A stretch of DNA of 64,000 nt from Shewanella salipaludis (GCF_012911865.1 NZ_JAAXYH010000003.1:62001-126000); one strand, 5' to 3'; shown: positions 24,105-34,011, numbered from the stretch's first letter. Numbers and translations: made by a program. The notes: generated from the letters alone by a model not told the origin.

Positions 24105-25664
24105 TTAAATCGTCTGGAATCCGAACCTGTATACCTTCTCCAGCAGGTGTCTGTGGCTGGGTAACTCGGCCATCAGGCGCTCGCTCAGCTTGTCTATCTC
24201 GGCAAACTTCTGCAGCGCCTGTTCGCCGTCGCTGAAGGCGCTGCGATTGGCCGACAAATCTGTATTGAACCCCATGCCATAGAGCACGAACAGATAGCTG
24301 TCGAGCACGAAGGGCTCGAAGGCATAGTCGAAATCATGTTTGCTGGGGGGATGATGGCGCCATTGCGTCAATTTCTCCTGCAGGCTGTCGGGAATCGAAG
24401 TCGGGGCGACATTGTCCCGCCAGTACTGGCTGTCTCTGCGACCCGAGATGCAATAGTGCAGCTTGATAAAGTCTATGCTCTTGTCCCACCTGAGCTTGAA
24501 GGTGGCATTGAACTTGCGCCCGGCATAGTCGAGCGATGCCCTGCGGCGGGGAAAGGTATCGGCCAGCATATTGGCCGCGGCTTCGACCAGGAAGATGGCC
24601 GAGGCTTCGAGCGGCTCTATGAAGGCCGCAGACATGCCGATGGCGACGCAGTTATGCTTCCAGAACTCTTCCCTGTAGCCCAAATTCAAGGGGATCTTGC
24701 GTACCTCGAGGCCTTCGCTCTCGGCACCGACATAGTCGCGCAACACCGCCTCGGCGCGCTCGGCACTGCTGTGACGGCTCGAATACACATAGCCCACCCC
24801 GCGGCGATTGTGCAATCCTATGTCCCAGGTCCAACCCGCTTCATGGGCCGTGGCTATGGTATGGGAGGCGATAGGCGCATCGGGGCTGGAGTAAGGCACC
24901 TGCATCGCCAGCGCCGTGTCGTTGAATATAATGTCGTCTATCTTATGCCAACCTACATTCAGCGCCTGCCCCAACAAGATGGCGCGGGAGCCCGAGCAGT
25001 CGACAAAAAAGTCTGCGTCGACCCGCCCCCGGGTGTCTGTCACCAGACTGCTGATGGCGCCGGACCCGGCTTGCTCGACCTCAATGACATTGGCGCAGAT
25101 GAACTTGACCCCGAGTTTCTGGGTACAATGCCGCTTGAGAAAGTCGGCAAACTTGGTGGCGTTCAGGTGATAGGAGTAATTCTGGATGGCGCCATAGCTG
25201 GGGGTGGTGATCTTCTTCGGTGCCAGCCCCAACCGGGAGATGCGGCTCTGGGTGGTGGTCGCCATATCGTAGGGCTGTGGACTCTGCCCCAACAACCAAT
25301 AGGGTGCCAGATTAAAATCATAGGCGGAATGGAATACCGCGCTCAAGGGATGGAAGTAGCTGTGTTTACTGCCCTTGAGCGGCGTCTCGCGCCAGTTGAC
25401 GAACTCGGCCCCCTGTTTGAAAGTGGCGTCACATTCGCGCATGAATTCGCTCTCGTCCACCCCTATGGACTGCAACGTGCTCCGTATGGTCGGCCAGGTG
25501 CCCTCGCCGACCCCGAGGATGGGGATATCCGGCGACTCTATCAGAGTCAGCTGCACCCCGTCAGGGTCCAGGCTATTGAGCTTCTTCGCCAAAATCGCGG
25601 CGGCCAGCCAGCCGGCGGTGCCGCCACCTACTATCGCCACTCTGTCTATCGTCTGCTTCTCCAT
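24105..25664 (-). CDS. Flavin-dependent tryptophan halogenase-like protein 1
   Basis: A 519-aa FAD-dependent enzyme of the PrnA/RebH superfamily. The FAD-binding start is VAIVGGGTAGWLAAAILAKK. The lysine that carries the halogenating species is expected in DATFKQGAEFVNW (about residue 82). The halogenase signature W-x-W-x-I occurs in AGWTWDIGLHNRRGVGYVYS. The C-terminal helical part ends HLLEKVYRFGFQTI. Such genes are common beside TonB receptors in polysaccharide loci of aquatic bacteria; their natural substrates are mostly unknown. It follows sapC by 15 bp and is closely related to the second copy at 26399-27943. Confidence 0.9.
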   Translation of the reverse strand: MEKQTIDRVAIVGGGTAGWLAAAILAKKLNSLDPDGVQLTLIESPDIPILGVGEGTWPTIRSTLQSIGVDESEFMRECDATFKQGAEFVNWRETPLKGSKHSYFHPLSAVFHSAYDFNLAPYWLLGQSPQPYDMATTTQSRISRLGLAPKKITTPSYGAIQNYSYHLNATKFADFLKRHCTQKLGVKFICANVIEVEQAGSGAISSLVTDTRGRVDADFFVDCSGSRAILLGQALNVGWHKIDDIIFNDTALAMQVPYSSPDAPIASHTIATAHEAGWTWDIGLHNRRGVGYVYSSRHSSAERAEAVLRDYVGAESEGLEVRKIPLNLGYREEFWKHNCVAIGMSAAFIEPLEASAIFLVEAAANMLADTFPRRRASLDYAGRKFNATFKLRWDKSIDFIKLHYCISGRRDSQYWRDNVAPTSIPDSLQEKLTQWRHHPPSKHDFDYAFEPFVLDSYLFVLYGMGFNTDLSANRSAFSDGEQALQKFAEIDKLSERLMAELPSHRHLLEKVYRFGFQTI

Positions 25665-25679
25665 CTGTCCTCACCCCGG

Positions 25680-26375
25680 CTATTGAGCCAACCTGACTAA
25701 TGATTGCACCTGATTGAGCGACAGCAGTGCGGCATAAATGGGCGCAAGATAGCCCCCGTGCTTAAGCCCGATGAAAGCCTGATCATCGAGCCGGTTCAGC
25801 GCGGCTTCGTCTATCACATAACAGCCCGTCAGTTCGTAGGGCGCCCCTGAATTCAGGCGGATGCTCAGGCTCTGGGACTGGAGCAGCTTCAGCTCAATCA
25901 GCCTTTGAATGAATGACTGGGTTATGAGGTTTTTCTGCGCCCAGGCGACAGCCGCTTCGCTGCGGCGATTGAGAAATTCACTGGCATTGGCCCCGTCAAA
26001 CAGGGCCTCACCTGTTTCCCGGCCGACGAGCGGGCTGGCTTCGTCGATGCAGATGGCGAAACTGTCGCCGCCCTCGCTCACTTTGAGCGCCACCAGCGGG
26101 TAATGGCGCAGAGATTCGGGCACATAAGCCCCCAACCAGCCACCGTCTTTCCAAAATAGATTCTGCTCGGGTTTGAGCCCGGTCAGGGCACAGGCCCTGA
26201 ACTGGCCTGTGTCGCCGTCCTTGACGAAGACTATCGGCAAATGGGTCGCCGCCATGGCAAATTCATGCACGGCCACAGGCAGCAGGTGACGCGTTTTAGC
26301 GTGGGCAAAACTCTTGTCAGTGGTTAATTTCAGGCTTTGATGTTTCTGACTGTCCAATGCAACCAAGGTACTCAT
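25680..26375 (-). CDS. SapC-family protein
   Basis: A 231-aa protein of the SapC family, named after a Campylobacter gene near surface-layer genes; the molecular function is unknown. Visible features are HLLPVAVHEFAMAATHLPIV near the N-terminus, the segment LFWKDGGWLGAYVPESLRHY, and a C-terminal LIELKLLQSQ. No signal peptide is seen, so it is probably cytoplasmic. It sits between the two halogenase genes with short gaps (23 and 15 bp), which implies one transcript with the TonB receptor. Confidence 0.88.
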   Translation of the reverse strand: MSTLVALDSQKHQSLKLTTDKSFAHAKTRHLLPVAVHEFAMAATHLPIVFVKDGDTGQFRACALTGLKPEQNLFWKDGGWLGAYVPESLRHYPLVALKVSEGGDSFAICIDEASPLVGRETGEALFDGANASEFLNRRSEAAVAWAQKNLITQSFIQRLIELKLLQSQSLSIRLNSGAPYELTGCYVIDEAALNRLDDQAFIGLKHGGYLAPIYAALLSLNQVQSLVRLAQ

Positions 26376-26398
26376 AAGTTATTCTCGTTATTAGTCGA

Positions 26399-27943
26399 CT
26401 AAATGGTTGAAAAACCGTATTGATAGATCCTGTCGAGCAGGTCTCGCTGTTGAGGTAACTCTTTGATTAAATACTCAGTCACCTGCTGCACCTTCTCGAA
26501 CTGCGCCATGGCTTCGGCATGCAACGGGTAACGCTGCCAATTCACCTGCTCGGGTTTGAACCCCATGCCATATAACACATATTGATAGCTTTCCATCGGG
26601 AAAGGCTCATACACATGGGGAAAGTCATAGGCACTGACGACTTGCTGTTGCCAACTGGCCAGGGTCTGCGCCAGCGATGCGGGTATGCTCGACGCCTCCC
26701 TATTATCCAACCAGAAGGCCTCGCTGCGCCCGGACAACAGATAATGCATCTTGATGAAATCGACGGTTTTCTGCCAACGAAAATGAAAGGAAGCATTGAA
26801 CTTCTTCTCCGCATGGATCAGCCCCTGGCGTCGTGACGGCAATTGATCCACCAGCATGTTGCCCGCGGCTTCGATCAAAAATATCGCCGAGGCCTCCAGG
26901 GGCTCGACGAAGGCGGCCGACAAACCTATGGCGACACAGTTCTTATGCCAGAACTTATTGCGATAACCCAAGTCTATCTTGAGCTTCCTGGCGGTAAGCC
27001 CCGCCGCGGCGTCGCCTATATAGTCCCTCAAGGTACGCTCCGCATCCTCATGGCTCTGGTGCCGACTCGAATAGACATAGCCAACACCACGGCGGTTACT
27101 CAGGCCTATGTCCCAGATCCAGCCGGCCTCCTGGGCCGTGGAATGGGTGCAGGCATTGATGGGGCCGGCGGCATCCGGGTAGGGCACCTGAATGGTCACC
27201 GCATGATCCGTCAGCAGAGTATCGGCAATGGAGGTGAAACCGACCCCCAGCGCTTCGCCGAGCAGCAGACTCCTGAAGCCACTGCAGTCGACGAAGAAGT
27301 CGGCCGCGACCGTACCCCAGGTATCTGTCACCACCGCCTCTATGTAGCCCTCGGCATCCAGGCTGACATCTGTCACATTGGCGGCGATGAACTTGACCCC
27401 CAGCTTGTCGATGGCGTGGCTTTTAAGCAGCTCGGCGAACTTGCCGGCATCCAGATGGTAGGCGTAATTCTGTATCCCTTCGTAGGCTTTGGACGTGATC
27501 TTCTTCGGTGCCAGACCCAGCTCGGCAATCCTGGCCTGGGCGCTGACGGCCTGGGCATAGGGCAAGTCGCCGGCGTCGCCCTGCAGCCAGTAGGGCGCCA
27601 GGTTGAACTGGGTGGGATCGAAGATAGAGGTAAACAGATGATGGTACTGATTGGGTCGACTGGCATTCTGCCAGTTGATGAACTTGGTGCCTTGCTTGAA
27701 GGTGCCATGACAGGTGCGCAGAAACTCGGCCTCGTCTATGCCGAGTGACGCCAGGGTGGCACGCATGGTCGGCCAGGTGCCCTCCCCCACACCTATGGTG
27801 GGTATGTCCGGCGATTCAATCAGGCACACCTGAATGCTGTTGCCATCCAGGCTGTTGAAGGACTTGGCCAGTTTAGCGGCCGTTAACCAGCCGGCGGTGC
27901 CGCCGCCGACCACAAGCACAGAATTAATAGTGTCTGAATGCAT
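26399..27943 (-). CDS. Flavin-dependent tryptophan halogenase-like protein 2
   Basis: A 514-aa paralogue of the other halogenase in this cluster, with the same landmarks: VLVVGGGTAGWLTAAKLAKS for FAD, the presumed catalytic Lys in GTFKQGTKFINW, and AGWIWDIGLSNRRGVGYVYS with the W-x-W-x-I motif. The start MHSDTINSVL is chosen by match to the family; the longer in-frame form would read through the terminator hairpin at 28012-28037. It is first gene after the TonB receptor. Having both FAD and halogenation motifs suggests it is catalytically competent, but the substrate is unknown. Confidence 0.9.
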   Translation of the reverse strand: MHSDTINSVLVVGGGTAGWLTAAKLAKSFNSLDGNSIQVCLIESPDIPTIGVGEGTWPTMRATLASLGIDEAEFLRTCHGTFKQGTKFINWQNASRPNQYHHLFTSIFDPTQFNLAPYWLQGDAGDLPYAQAVSAQARIAELGLAPKKITSKAYEGIQNYAYHLDAGKFAELLKSHAIDKLGVKFIAANVTDVSLDAEGYIEAVVTDTWGTVAADFFVDCSGFRSLLLGEALGVGFTSIADTLLTDHAVTIQVPYPDAAGPINACTHSTAQEAGWIWDIGLSNRRGVGYVYSSRHQSHEDAERTLRDYIGDAAAGLTARKLKIDLGYRNKFWHKNCVAIGLSAAFVEPLEASAIFLIEAAGNMLVDQLPSRRQGLIHAEKKFNASFHFRWQKTVDFIKMHYLLSGRSEAFWLDNREASSIPASLAQTLASWQQQVVSAYDFPHVYEPFPMESYQYVLYGMGFKPEQVNWQRYPLHAEAMAQFEKVQQVTEYLIKELPQQRDLLDRIYQYGFSTI

Positions 27944-28011
27944 TGAGGATACCTGCACAAAATCGATTCCCATAACATATAGCAATGCCGGGGATGGGGA
28001 TATGCCCACGC

Positions 28012-28037
28012 AAAAAAGGAAGGCAATTGCCTTCCTT
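28012..28037 (-). terminator. Terminator or attenuator between the TonB receptor and halogenase genes
   Basis: Perfect 11-bp palindromic stem AAGGAAGGCAA/TTGCCTTCCTT. On the minus strand it is followed by six T's. It lies 17 bases after the receptor stop, inside the presumed operon, so it would reduce read-through into the halogenase genes. Confidence 0.8.
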
Positions 28038-28053
28038 CTCATGCCGTTGGCTC

Positions 28054-30624
28054 TTAGAAACGATAAGAGGCCTTGAGGGTATAACGACTGCCGTTATCCG
28101 TGATAACACGCACGGTTTCGGCACCTGTGCTGTGACGCTGATAGGTTATCTCACCCAGCAGGTTGACCCCTTCCAAAGACACATCGAAATTCTCTGTAAT
28201 GTGTGCCGTCACAGAGGCATCAAGGAAGTCCTGGGCATCGAATACATCGTTGCCGTTACCCAGGGCAGTACCTTCGGCGGTGAACTCATCACGATTGGTA
28301 TAGGCGATACGGGCGGTGAAATAATCATGCTCGTAGAAGCCTGTGATGTTGTACTGATTGCGCGAAGAGCCGGGCAAACGAATAGGTTCACCGTCATCGG
28401 TTTCACCCGTGGCATCGACATAGGTGTAGTTCACCAAGGCACCGAAACCATTGTCGAAACTGGTCTGCCATTGCAGTTCGAAGCCTTCTATCTTACCGCC
28501 ACGGCCCTGATCCGGCACAGAGACCTCATACAGATGCGGCACGGGAACCTCGGTCAAGTCTTCAAATATCTTGGTGGTGGTGATGAAAGAAGCTATGTCC
28601 TTGTTAAACACCGCAAAAGATAACAGCGAAGACTCATCGTAGTACCACTCCAGCCCTATATCCATCTGGGTGGCGCGGAAGGGATCCAGCGCCGGGTTGC
28701 CGCGAGAGGTCTGGTAACGACCGCTCTCGGGCACCGTATCGGGTAAGCCACGGTAACCGGGAGTCAACTGGCTGTAGCCGGCGCGGGTCATGACCTTGGC
28801 GGCCGACATGCGCAGTATGAGATCATCGGCCAAGTCTATCGCCAAGTTGAAGCTCGGCAAATAATCGTCGTACTCGCCCTTGAAGGTGTCTATCTCGGTC
28901 AGGTTACCGTTGTAAGCGCTGCCTTCGGTCTTAGTTTTGACATAACGCAGGCCCACGTTGCCTCGGTAGCTGTCGCCGTCGAAATTACCCTGAACATAGG
29001 CGGCGAACACATCTTCTTCTATCTTGCCATAGTTGCTCAGGCTCTCATCCCAGCTGGTCACTGCATCGTTCAGGGCATGCCAATAGGCCAGGCCGTCAAT
29101 TTTCACATATTCGGTTGGCGTGCCAGGGGCGACAACCTCATCGAAGTCGCTCAACAGACCATCGTCGAATTGAGAGATGTTGGTGATCTGGCTGGTATCA
29201 CCGAGCGTCGCGCCAAACTGCCTGTTGGTAAATTCATGCGAGCGCAGTTTCAAACCTGTTTCTATGCTGTTGATGGCGCCGAAATCGACATCCAACTTGA
29301 GATCCACCTGCCCATAGACCTCTTCATCCTCAAGCTTGGATTCGGCCAATGAACTGCCTTGGAATGCTTGCCAGCTGGCATCGGACAAAGACACGCCATT
29401 GGGCGACAGCAACATGGCATCGGCGAGATCCATGTCCACATCGACAGTGATACCCGTCGCGGCGTTGATTGGTTGACCCCATAGGCCGTTGGCGTTACCG
29501 CCGTTGCCGCCGTCGGAGTAGGTCTTGCCCAGGACACCGCTGAGCAGGTAACCGTCACCCTGGTATTCGGTGCGCAAGTCGATGACAGTACTGGTCATCT
29601 TGGCGCGGCGGGTGTTGGTATCCTGCGCCAACCAAGCGGCATCGTTCACAGTGCCGCTCAAAGGCAGGCCATTGGGCGCAATACGGGCATTGGCAGTGTT
29701 GGTCATGGTTGCACCGTTGGCACCTATCACCAGGAAGTTCTGGTTGGTGTTGGTGGCATCGAGCTCGGTACGGAAGGCATGCAAGGTGAAACCGAGTGCA
29801 TCCGATGGCTGGAACTGGGCGGTCAGATCGAAGGCGTCGCGGGTACGGTCCTGATCGAAACCGGCAATACCCGATGCCGACCAGCCCTCTTCCCAGTAGT
29901 TCTCGGCCTTACGACCGCGACCGATAGACTCCAGAGTCGATGCCATACCCAGGATACCGAAGGTTTCGTCATCATTTTTCCAACTGAACAAGGCACTGCC
30001 GCCCAGACCATACTCGCTGTCGGCCAAGGTGTTGGTATTGGCTTCGGCGGAAGCGAAGAAGGTGTTAGTGTCCAGATCCAAAGGCTTGCGGGTATGCAGA
30101 ATAACGGTACCGCCGACGCCGCCCTCATCGAGCGAGGCAACGGGTGACTTGAAGACCTCCAGACCGGAGATCATCTCGGATGGCATCAGATCCATGTTGA
30201 AACTGCGCCTGTTGGCGCCTTGGGAGAACCAGGCGGTGGAGGCCACAAACTGGCCATTCATCTGCACTTGGGTCAGGGTGGGATCGACACCGCGGATGGA
30301 GACCTCGGCACCCTCACCGGCGAAACCCCGGTTGATGGATACCCCGGCCACCCGCTGCAGGGATTCGGCGATGTTTTTATCCGGGAATTTGCCTATGTCC
30401 TCGGCCGTGATGGCATCGACCACAGCATTGGAAAAGCGCTTCTCGTTCATGGCCGCTTTCTGTGAGGCCCGCATGCCGCGAACTTCAATTTTTTCTATAT
30501 TTTCAGTACCCACTGCCACCGCATCGGCAGCTTCTGCGGCCATGGCACCGACTGATACCGCGCCTCCGAGCAGGATGGCAATATGTGTTGCTAGAACAGT
30601 TTTTCTAAATGTAGATGGTCGCAT
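28054..30624 (-). CDS. TonB-dependent outer-membrane receptor (chitin oligosaccharide/GlcNAc type)
   Basis: An 856-aa receptor. The signal peptide is AILLGGAVSVGAMAAEAADA. A TonB box-like stretch (NIEKIEVRGMR) precedes the plug domain (DAITAEDIGKFPDKNIAESL, then GVSINRGF and EVSIRGVDPTLTQVQMNG). The 22-strand barrel ends in the aromatic YTLKASYRF. Plugs with this FPDKNIAESLQR signature are typical of carbohydrate-uptake receptors in Alteromonadales and Caulobacterales. Operator D upstream and the genomic setting suggest uptake of chitin-derived oligosaccharides. The start MRPSTFRKT is preferred to an ATG 16 codons earlier because it gives a normal signal peptide. Confidence 0.92.
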   Translation of the reverse strand: MRPSTFRKTVLATHIAILLGGAVSVGAMAAEAADAVAVGTENIEKIEVRGMRASQKAAMNEKRFSNAVVDAITAEDIGKFPDKNIAESLQRVAGVSINRGFAGEGAEVSIRGVDPTLTQVQMNGQFVASTAWFSQGANRRSFNMDLMPSEMISGLEVFKSPVASLDEGGVGGTVILHTRKPLDLDTNTFFASAEANTNTLADSEYGLGGSALFSWKNDDETFGILGMASTLESIGRGRKAENYWEEGWSASGIAGFDQDRTRDAFDLTAQFQPSDALGFTLHAFRTELDATNTNQNFLVIGANGATMTNTANARIAPNGLPLSGTVNDAAWLAQDTNTRRAKMTSTVIDLRTEYQGDGYLLSGVLGKTYSDGGNGGNANGLWGQPINAATGITVDVDMDLADAMLLSPNGVSLSDASWQAFQGSSLAESKLEDEEVYGQVDLKLDVDFGAINSIETGLKLRSHEFTNRQFGATLGDTSQITNISQFDDGLLSDFDEVVAPGTPTEYVKIDGLAYWHALNDAVTSWDESLSNYGKIEEDVFAAYVQGNFDGDSYRGNVGLRYVKTKTEGSAYNGNLTEIDTFKGEYDDYLPSFNLAIDLADDLILRMSAAKVMTRAGYSQLTPGYRGLPDTVPESGRYQTSRGNPALDPFRATQMDIGLEWYYDESSLLSFAVFNKDIASFITTTKIFEDLTEVPVPHLYEVSVPDQGRGGKIEGFELQWQTSFDNGFGALVNYTYVDATGETDDGEPIRLPGSSRNQYNITGFYEHDYFTARIAYTNRDEFTAEGTALGNGNDVFDAQDFLDASVTAHITENFDVSLEGVNLLGEITYQRHSTGAETVRVITDNGSRYTLKASYRF

Positions 30625-31059
30625 CTCGTTTCCCTTCCATAACTTTATTATGATTTTTTTATTCATAACCATTCCCGAAAGAATGACAACGCTGTCATGT
30701 CTGGGTCAAACATTACACAATTATTAACAGCCTTGCCACAAGAAAATAACGCCGCAACGAAAAGAATGCGCTAAACCAAGAGGCTCAAGTCGTCTCCTTT
30801 GTCGCACTTTCCTATTGTAGACAATATGTTAAAATCCATTGCCAAGTTAATTTTTGTATTAAAAATAACCTACTGAAGTGCGGCATCTGTCTTGAGTCAG
30901 ACTGAATTCGGCATTGCCTATTAGGCAAAAAGCTCGCACTATAAGGCGATGAAATGTAAGACGAGCCGCGACGCTTAGGGCACTCAACAAACCAAAATGC
31001 CTGATATTCATAGCAACGGTGAGTGTAACCCCCTTCGGACACAAAGAGTTTTAACCTAG
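30625..31059. other. Divergent regulatory region between the TonB receptor and nagR
   Basis: Contains operator D near the receptor and A+T-rich promoter-like sequence around 30780-30880. Short reading frames here look non-coding. Confidence 0.5.
30682..30699. promoter_or_regulatory. Presumed NagR operator D (TonB receptor-halogenase operon)
   Basis: AATGACAACGCTGTCATG, one mismatch to operators B and C, about 60 bp upstream of the receptor start. Confidence 0.82.
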
Positions 31060-32076
31060 ATGAAAGTCACCATAAATGACGTTGCCAAATATGCCGGCGT
31101 GTCGATAAAAACCGTCTCGAGGGTTACCAATTGTGAGCCTTCGGTGAAACAGGCCACGATAGACAAGGTCAATGAGGCCATTAAATTCCTCAATTACCAG
31201 CCGAACCTGGCGGCAAGAAATCTGGCCGGTACCAAGTCCTATGTCATAGGCTTCATCTATGACAACCCCAATGCTTATTACATCATTGACATGCAAAATG
31301 GCATCTTGTCTGCGTGCAAGGATCAGGGCTATGAACTGCTGATCCACCCCTGCAACGCCAAATCGGCCAACATATGCGAAGAGCTGACCACAATGGTGAA
31401 ACACGCGCGTCTGGCCGGGCTGGTATTGACCCCTCCCTTGTCCGAAGACCCAGACATACTGAAGGCCTTGGATGCCATAGAGGCCAATTACGTGCGCATT
31501 ATTGCCGGCGAGCAGGCCGGCGCCGAGCCGGGCCTCACTGTCTTGGTCAACGACAGGCATGGGGCGGTAGCCATCACCCAGCATCTCATCGACTTGGGTC
31601 ATAAAGACATAGCCTTCCTCAGTGGCGACCATCATCACGAATCGACCAAGGAACGCCTCGCCGGCTACCGGCAGGCCTTGAAAGAAAATCGGTTGCCTAT
31701 TAATGAGGCCAACATTATCGAAGGCCAATACTCGTTCGAATCGGGTGTGGAAGGCGCCAATAAACTGATTGGGTTGGAACATCGTCCTACGGCGATCGTG
31801 GCCTGTAACGATGAAATTGCCGCGGGGGCGCTGTTTGCCGCCAGGCTCGCCGGATTGGATATTCCGGCAGACCTGTCTATCGTCGGCTTCGAGGACAGTC
31901 CCTTCTCCAGGCAAACTTGGCCAAAGCTCACCACAGTGCATCAACCCAACGAAAGAATTGCCCAAATAGCGACCGAACTCCTGATCGCCAAGCGCAGAGA
32001 ACAGCACCCTGTGATGTCCAGAGTCTTTACCCCTGAGCCGGTCATTCGCGACTCTTCCGCTATCCCCAAAGGCTAA
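31060..32076 (+). CDS. nagR: LacI-family transcriptional regulator NagR
   Basis: A 338-aa LacI-type repressor. The helix-turn-helix is at the N-terminus (TINDVAKYAGVSIKTVSRVT), followed by the hinge helix region (NYQPNLAARNLAG) and a sugar-binding domain ending in the typical LSIVGFEDSPFSRQTWPKLT. In Shewanella the GlcNAc regulon is controlled by a LacI-family NagR rather than NagC. Its position beside the operon preceded by operator D and the four shared palindromes support that identity. No operator copy was seen directly before nagR itself. Confidence 0.88.
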   Translation: MKVTINDVAKYAGVSIKTVSRVTNCEPSVKQATIDKVNEAIKFLNYQPNLAARNLAGTKSYVIGFIYDNPNAYYIIDMQNGILSACKDQGYELLIHPCNAKSANICEELTTMVKHARLAGLVLTPPLSEDPDILKALDAIEANYVRIIAGEQAGAEPGLTVLVNDRHGAVAITQHLIDLGHKDIAFLSGDHHHESTKERLAGYRQALKENRLPINEANIIEGQYSFESGVEGANKLIGLEHRPTAIVACNDEIAAGALFAARLAGLDIPADLSIVGFEDSPFSRQTWPKLTTVHQPNERIAQIATELLIAKRREQHPVMSRVFTPEPVIRDSSAIPKG

Positions 32077-32129
32077 ACCGCCAAGCCAGGGCCTGCGCCA
32101 AGACCTGAGTTAGGACCTGCGCCGAACTG

Positions 32130-33419
32130 CTAATGCAGTTTAAGCTTGGGTCTTTGCCAGCGCAGCAATCTTTGGGCGATCCTATACACCAGGGCCGAAA
32201 ACCAGCCATAGAGGCTGCTCAGATGTCGCTGGTACAGAGACATATACATCAGCCTGGCAAAGTGACCCTCGATGAAGAAATCACCCGATCTCAGGTTACC
32301 CATCAGATTCCCCACCGCCGAGAAGCGGCTCAGGGACACCAGTGAGCCATAGTCTTTATATACGAAGGGCTGCTCCGCCTTATCCTTGAGCCGGTTGAGC
32401 ATGTTGCGATACAAGGTTTCCGCCATCTGATCGGCCGCCTGGGCCCTCGGCGGCACGGGTTTGCCTGAGTCCAAGATCAGCTGGGCACAGTCTCCCAAGG
32501 CATAGATGTCCTCATGACCTTTGACCCGCATGCAAGCATCCACTTCGACCTGATTTCTGGGGGTAATAGGCAGAGGGTCGAAATGCTGAAACACCTTGGG
32601 CCCCTTCACCCCAGCCGCCCATACCTTGATGCTGGCCGCGATCAGGTCCCCATCCTGGGTGACGAAGCCCTCTGAGGTGACTTCTTTCACCTGCACCCCA
32701 AGGTGCAACCTGATACCTATCCTGTCCAGCACGGCTTGCGCCCTGGCGCTCACCTTTTCGGGCAGCTGAGGCAAAATTTTGGGTGAGGCTTCGATCAGAT
32801 GCACATCCAGATGATGCTTGGAAATGTTCAGGTAGCCGTATTCCTTCACCGACTCGATCACATGGTGAAGCTCGGCCGCCAATTCCACTCCAGTGGCGCC
32901 GGCCCCGACTATGCCGATACTGAGCTTTTCCTGGGTCTCATTGAGCTGTAACAAGGCATCCAGCAGTTTCTGATGAAAATGGTTGGCGTTGTCCAGACTG
33001 TCGAGGAAAATGCAATGGGCTTCCGCCCCAGGGGTATTGAAACTGTTGGAGGTACCGCCGAGTGCCAGTACCAGATAATCGTACTCGAGTTGCCGAGACT
33101 CAATCAGCGTCTCCCCCTCCTTGGTCAGCACAGGTGCCAGCTGAATGGATTTCTGCATGGGATCGCACTGCAGCAACTCGCCGCGAACATACCTGTAGCC
33201 ATTTTTCAGGCCGTGGTCCCGATATAATAACCCTTCGTTGGATTGATCTATCACACCGACTGCGACTTCGTGGAGTTTGGGTTTCCAGATATGGATGGCG
33301 CTTTTATCGACCAGGGCTATGTCCAACTCACCACTCAGGCCCAATTTACGGCCCAACTTGGAGGCCAAGGCCAAACCACCGGCACCGCCGCCAACAATCA
33401 CAAGCTTTTTCGCTGTCAT
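32130..33419 (-). CDS. ndh: NADH dehydrogenase type II
   Basis: A 429-aa flavoprotein that passes electrons from NADH to quinone without pumping protons. The FAD-binding motif is LVIVGGGAGGLALASKLG at the N-terminus, the NADH-binding motif SIGIVGAGATGVELAAELHH is near residue 170, and DIYALGDCAQ closes the FAD site. The C-terminal part with basic and aromatic residues (YMSLYQRHLSSLYGW and RIAQRLLRWQRPKLKLH) is the membrane-contact region. It is convergent with nagR and appears monocistronic. Confidence 0.94.
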   Translation of the reverse strand: MTAKKLVIVGGGAGGLALASKLGRKLGLSGELDIALVDKSAIHIWKPKLHEVAVGVIDQSNEGLLYRDHGLKNGYRYVRGELLQCDPMQKSIQLAPVLTKEGETLIESRQLEYDYLVLALGGTSNSFNTPGAEAHCIFLDSLDNANHFHQKLLDALLQLNETQEKLSIGIVGAGATGVELAAELHHVIESVKEYGYLNISKHHLDVHLIEASPKILPQLPEKVSARAQAVLDRIGIRLHLGVQVKEVTSEGFVTQDGDLIAASIKVWAAGVKGPKVFQHFDPLPITPRNQVEVDACMRVKGHEDIYALGDCAQLILDSGKPVPPRAQAADQMAETLYRNMLNRLKDKAEQPFVYKDYGSLVSLSRFSAVGNLMGNLRSGDFFIEGHFARLMYMSLYQRHLSSLYGWFSALVYRIAQRLLRWQRPKLKLH

Positions 33420-33660
33420 AAGCTATCTGTCCAGTCATCAATACTGAGTTCAGTTATACCATGTCGGCCGGCCAAGGTGTTGGCATTAAATAATGAAAAT
33501 GCAGTACAAAAAATAATACTAAGTCAAATTGACAACATGAATGACTGATGGCAATCGAAATGGAGAGGCAAGGGATAGCAAGTTAAGCAATAAGTTATTG
33601 AAAATTAAGCGTTCACTCAGGAGCCGGTAACAGTTCCCGAGTGAGTCTCATTAATGATGA

Positions 33661-34011
<351 letters not shown>

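Noticed and set aside
24336-25700. Long plus-strand open frame of about 450 codons over halogenase 1
   Set aside because: It is a shadow of the halogenase gene; the composition (Gly/Arg/His-rich) is typical of antisense frames.
30812-31044. Short minus-strand reading frames upstream of nagR
   Set aside because: They lie in the regulatory region, lack a ribosome site and resemble no protein; two overlapping frames of similar length suggest chance.
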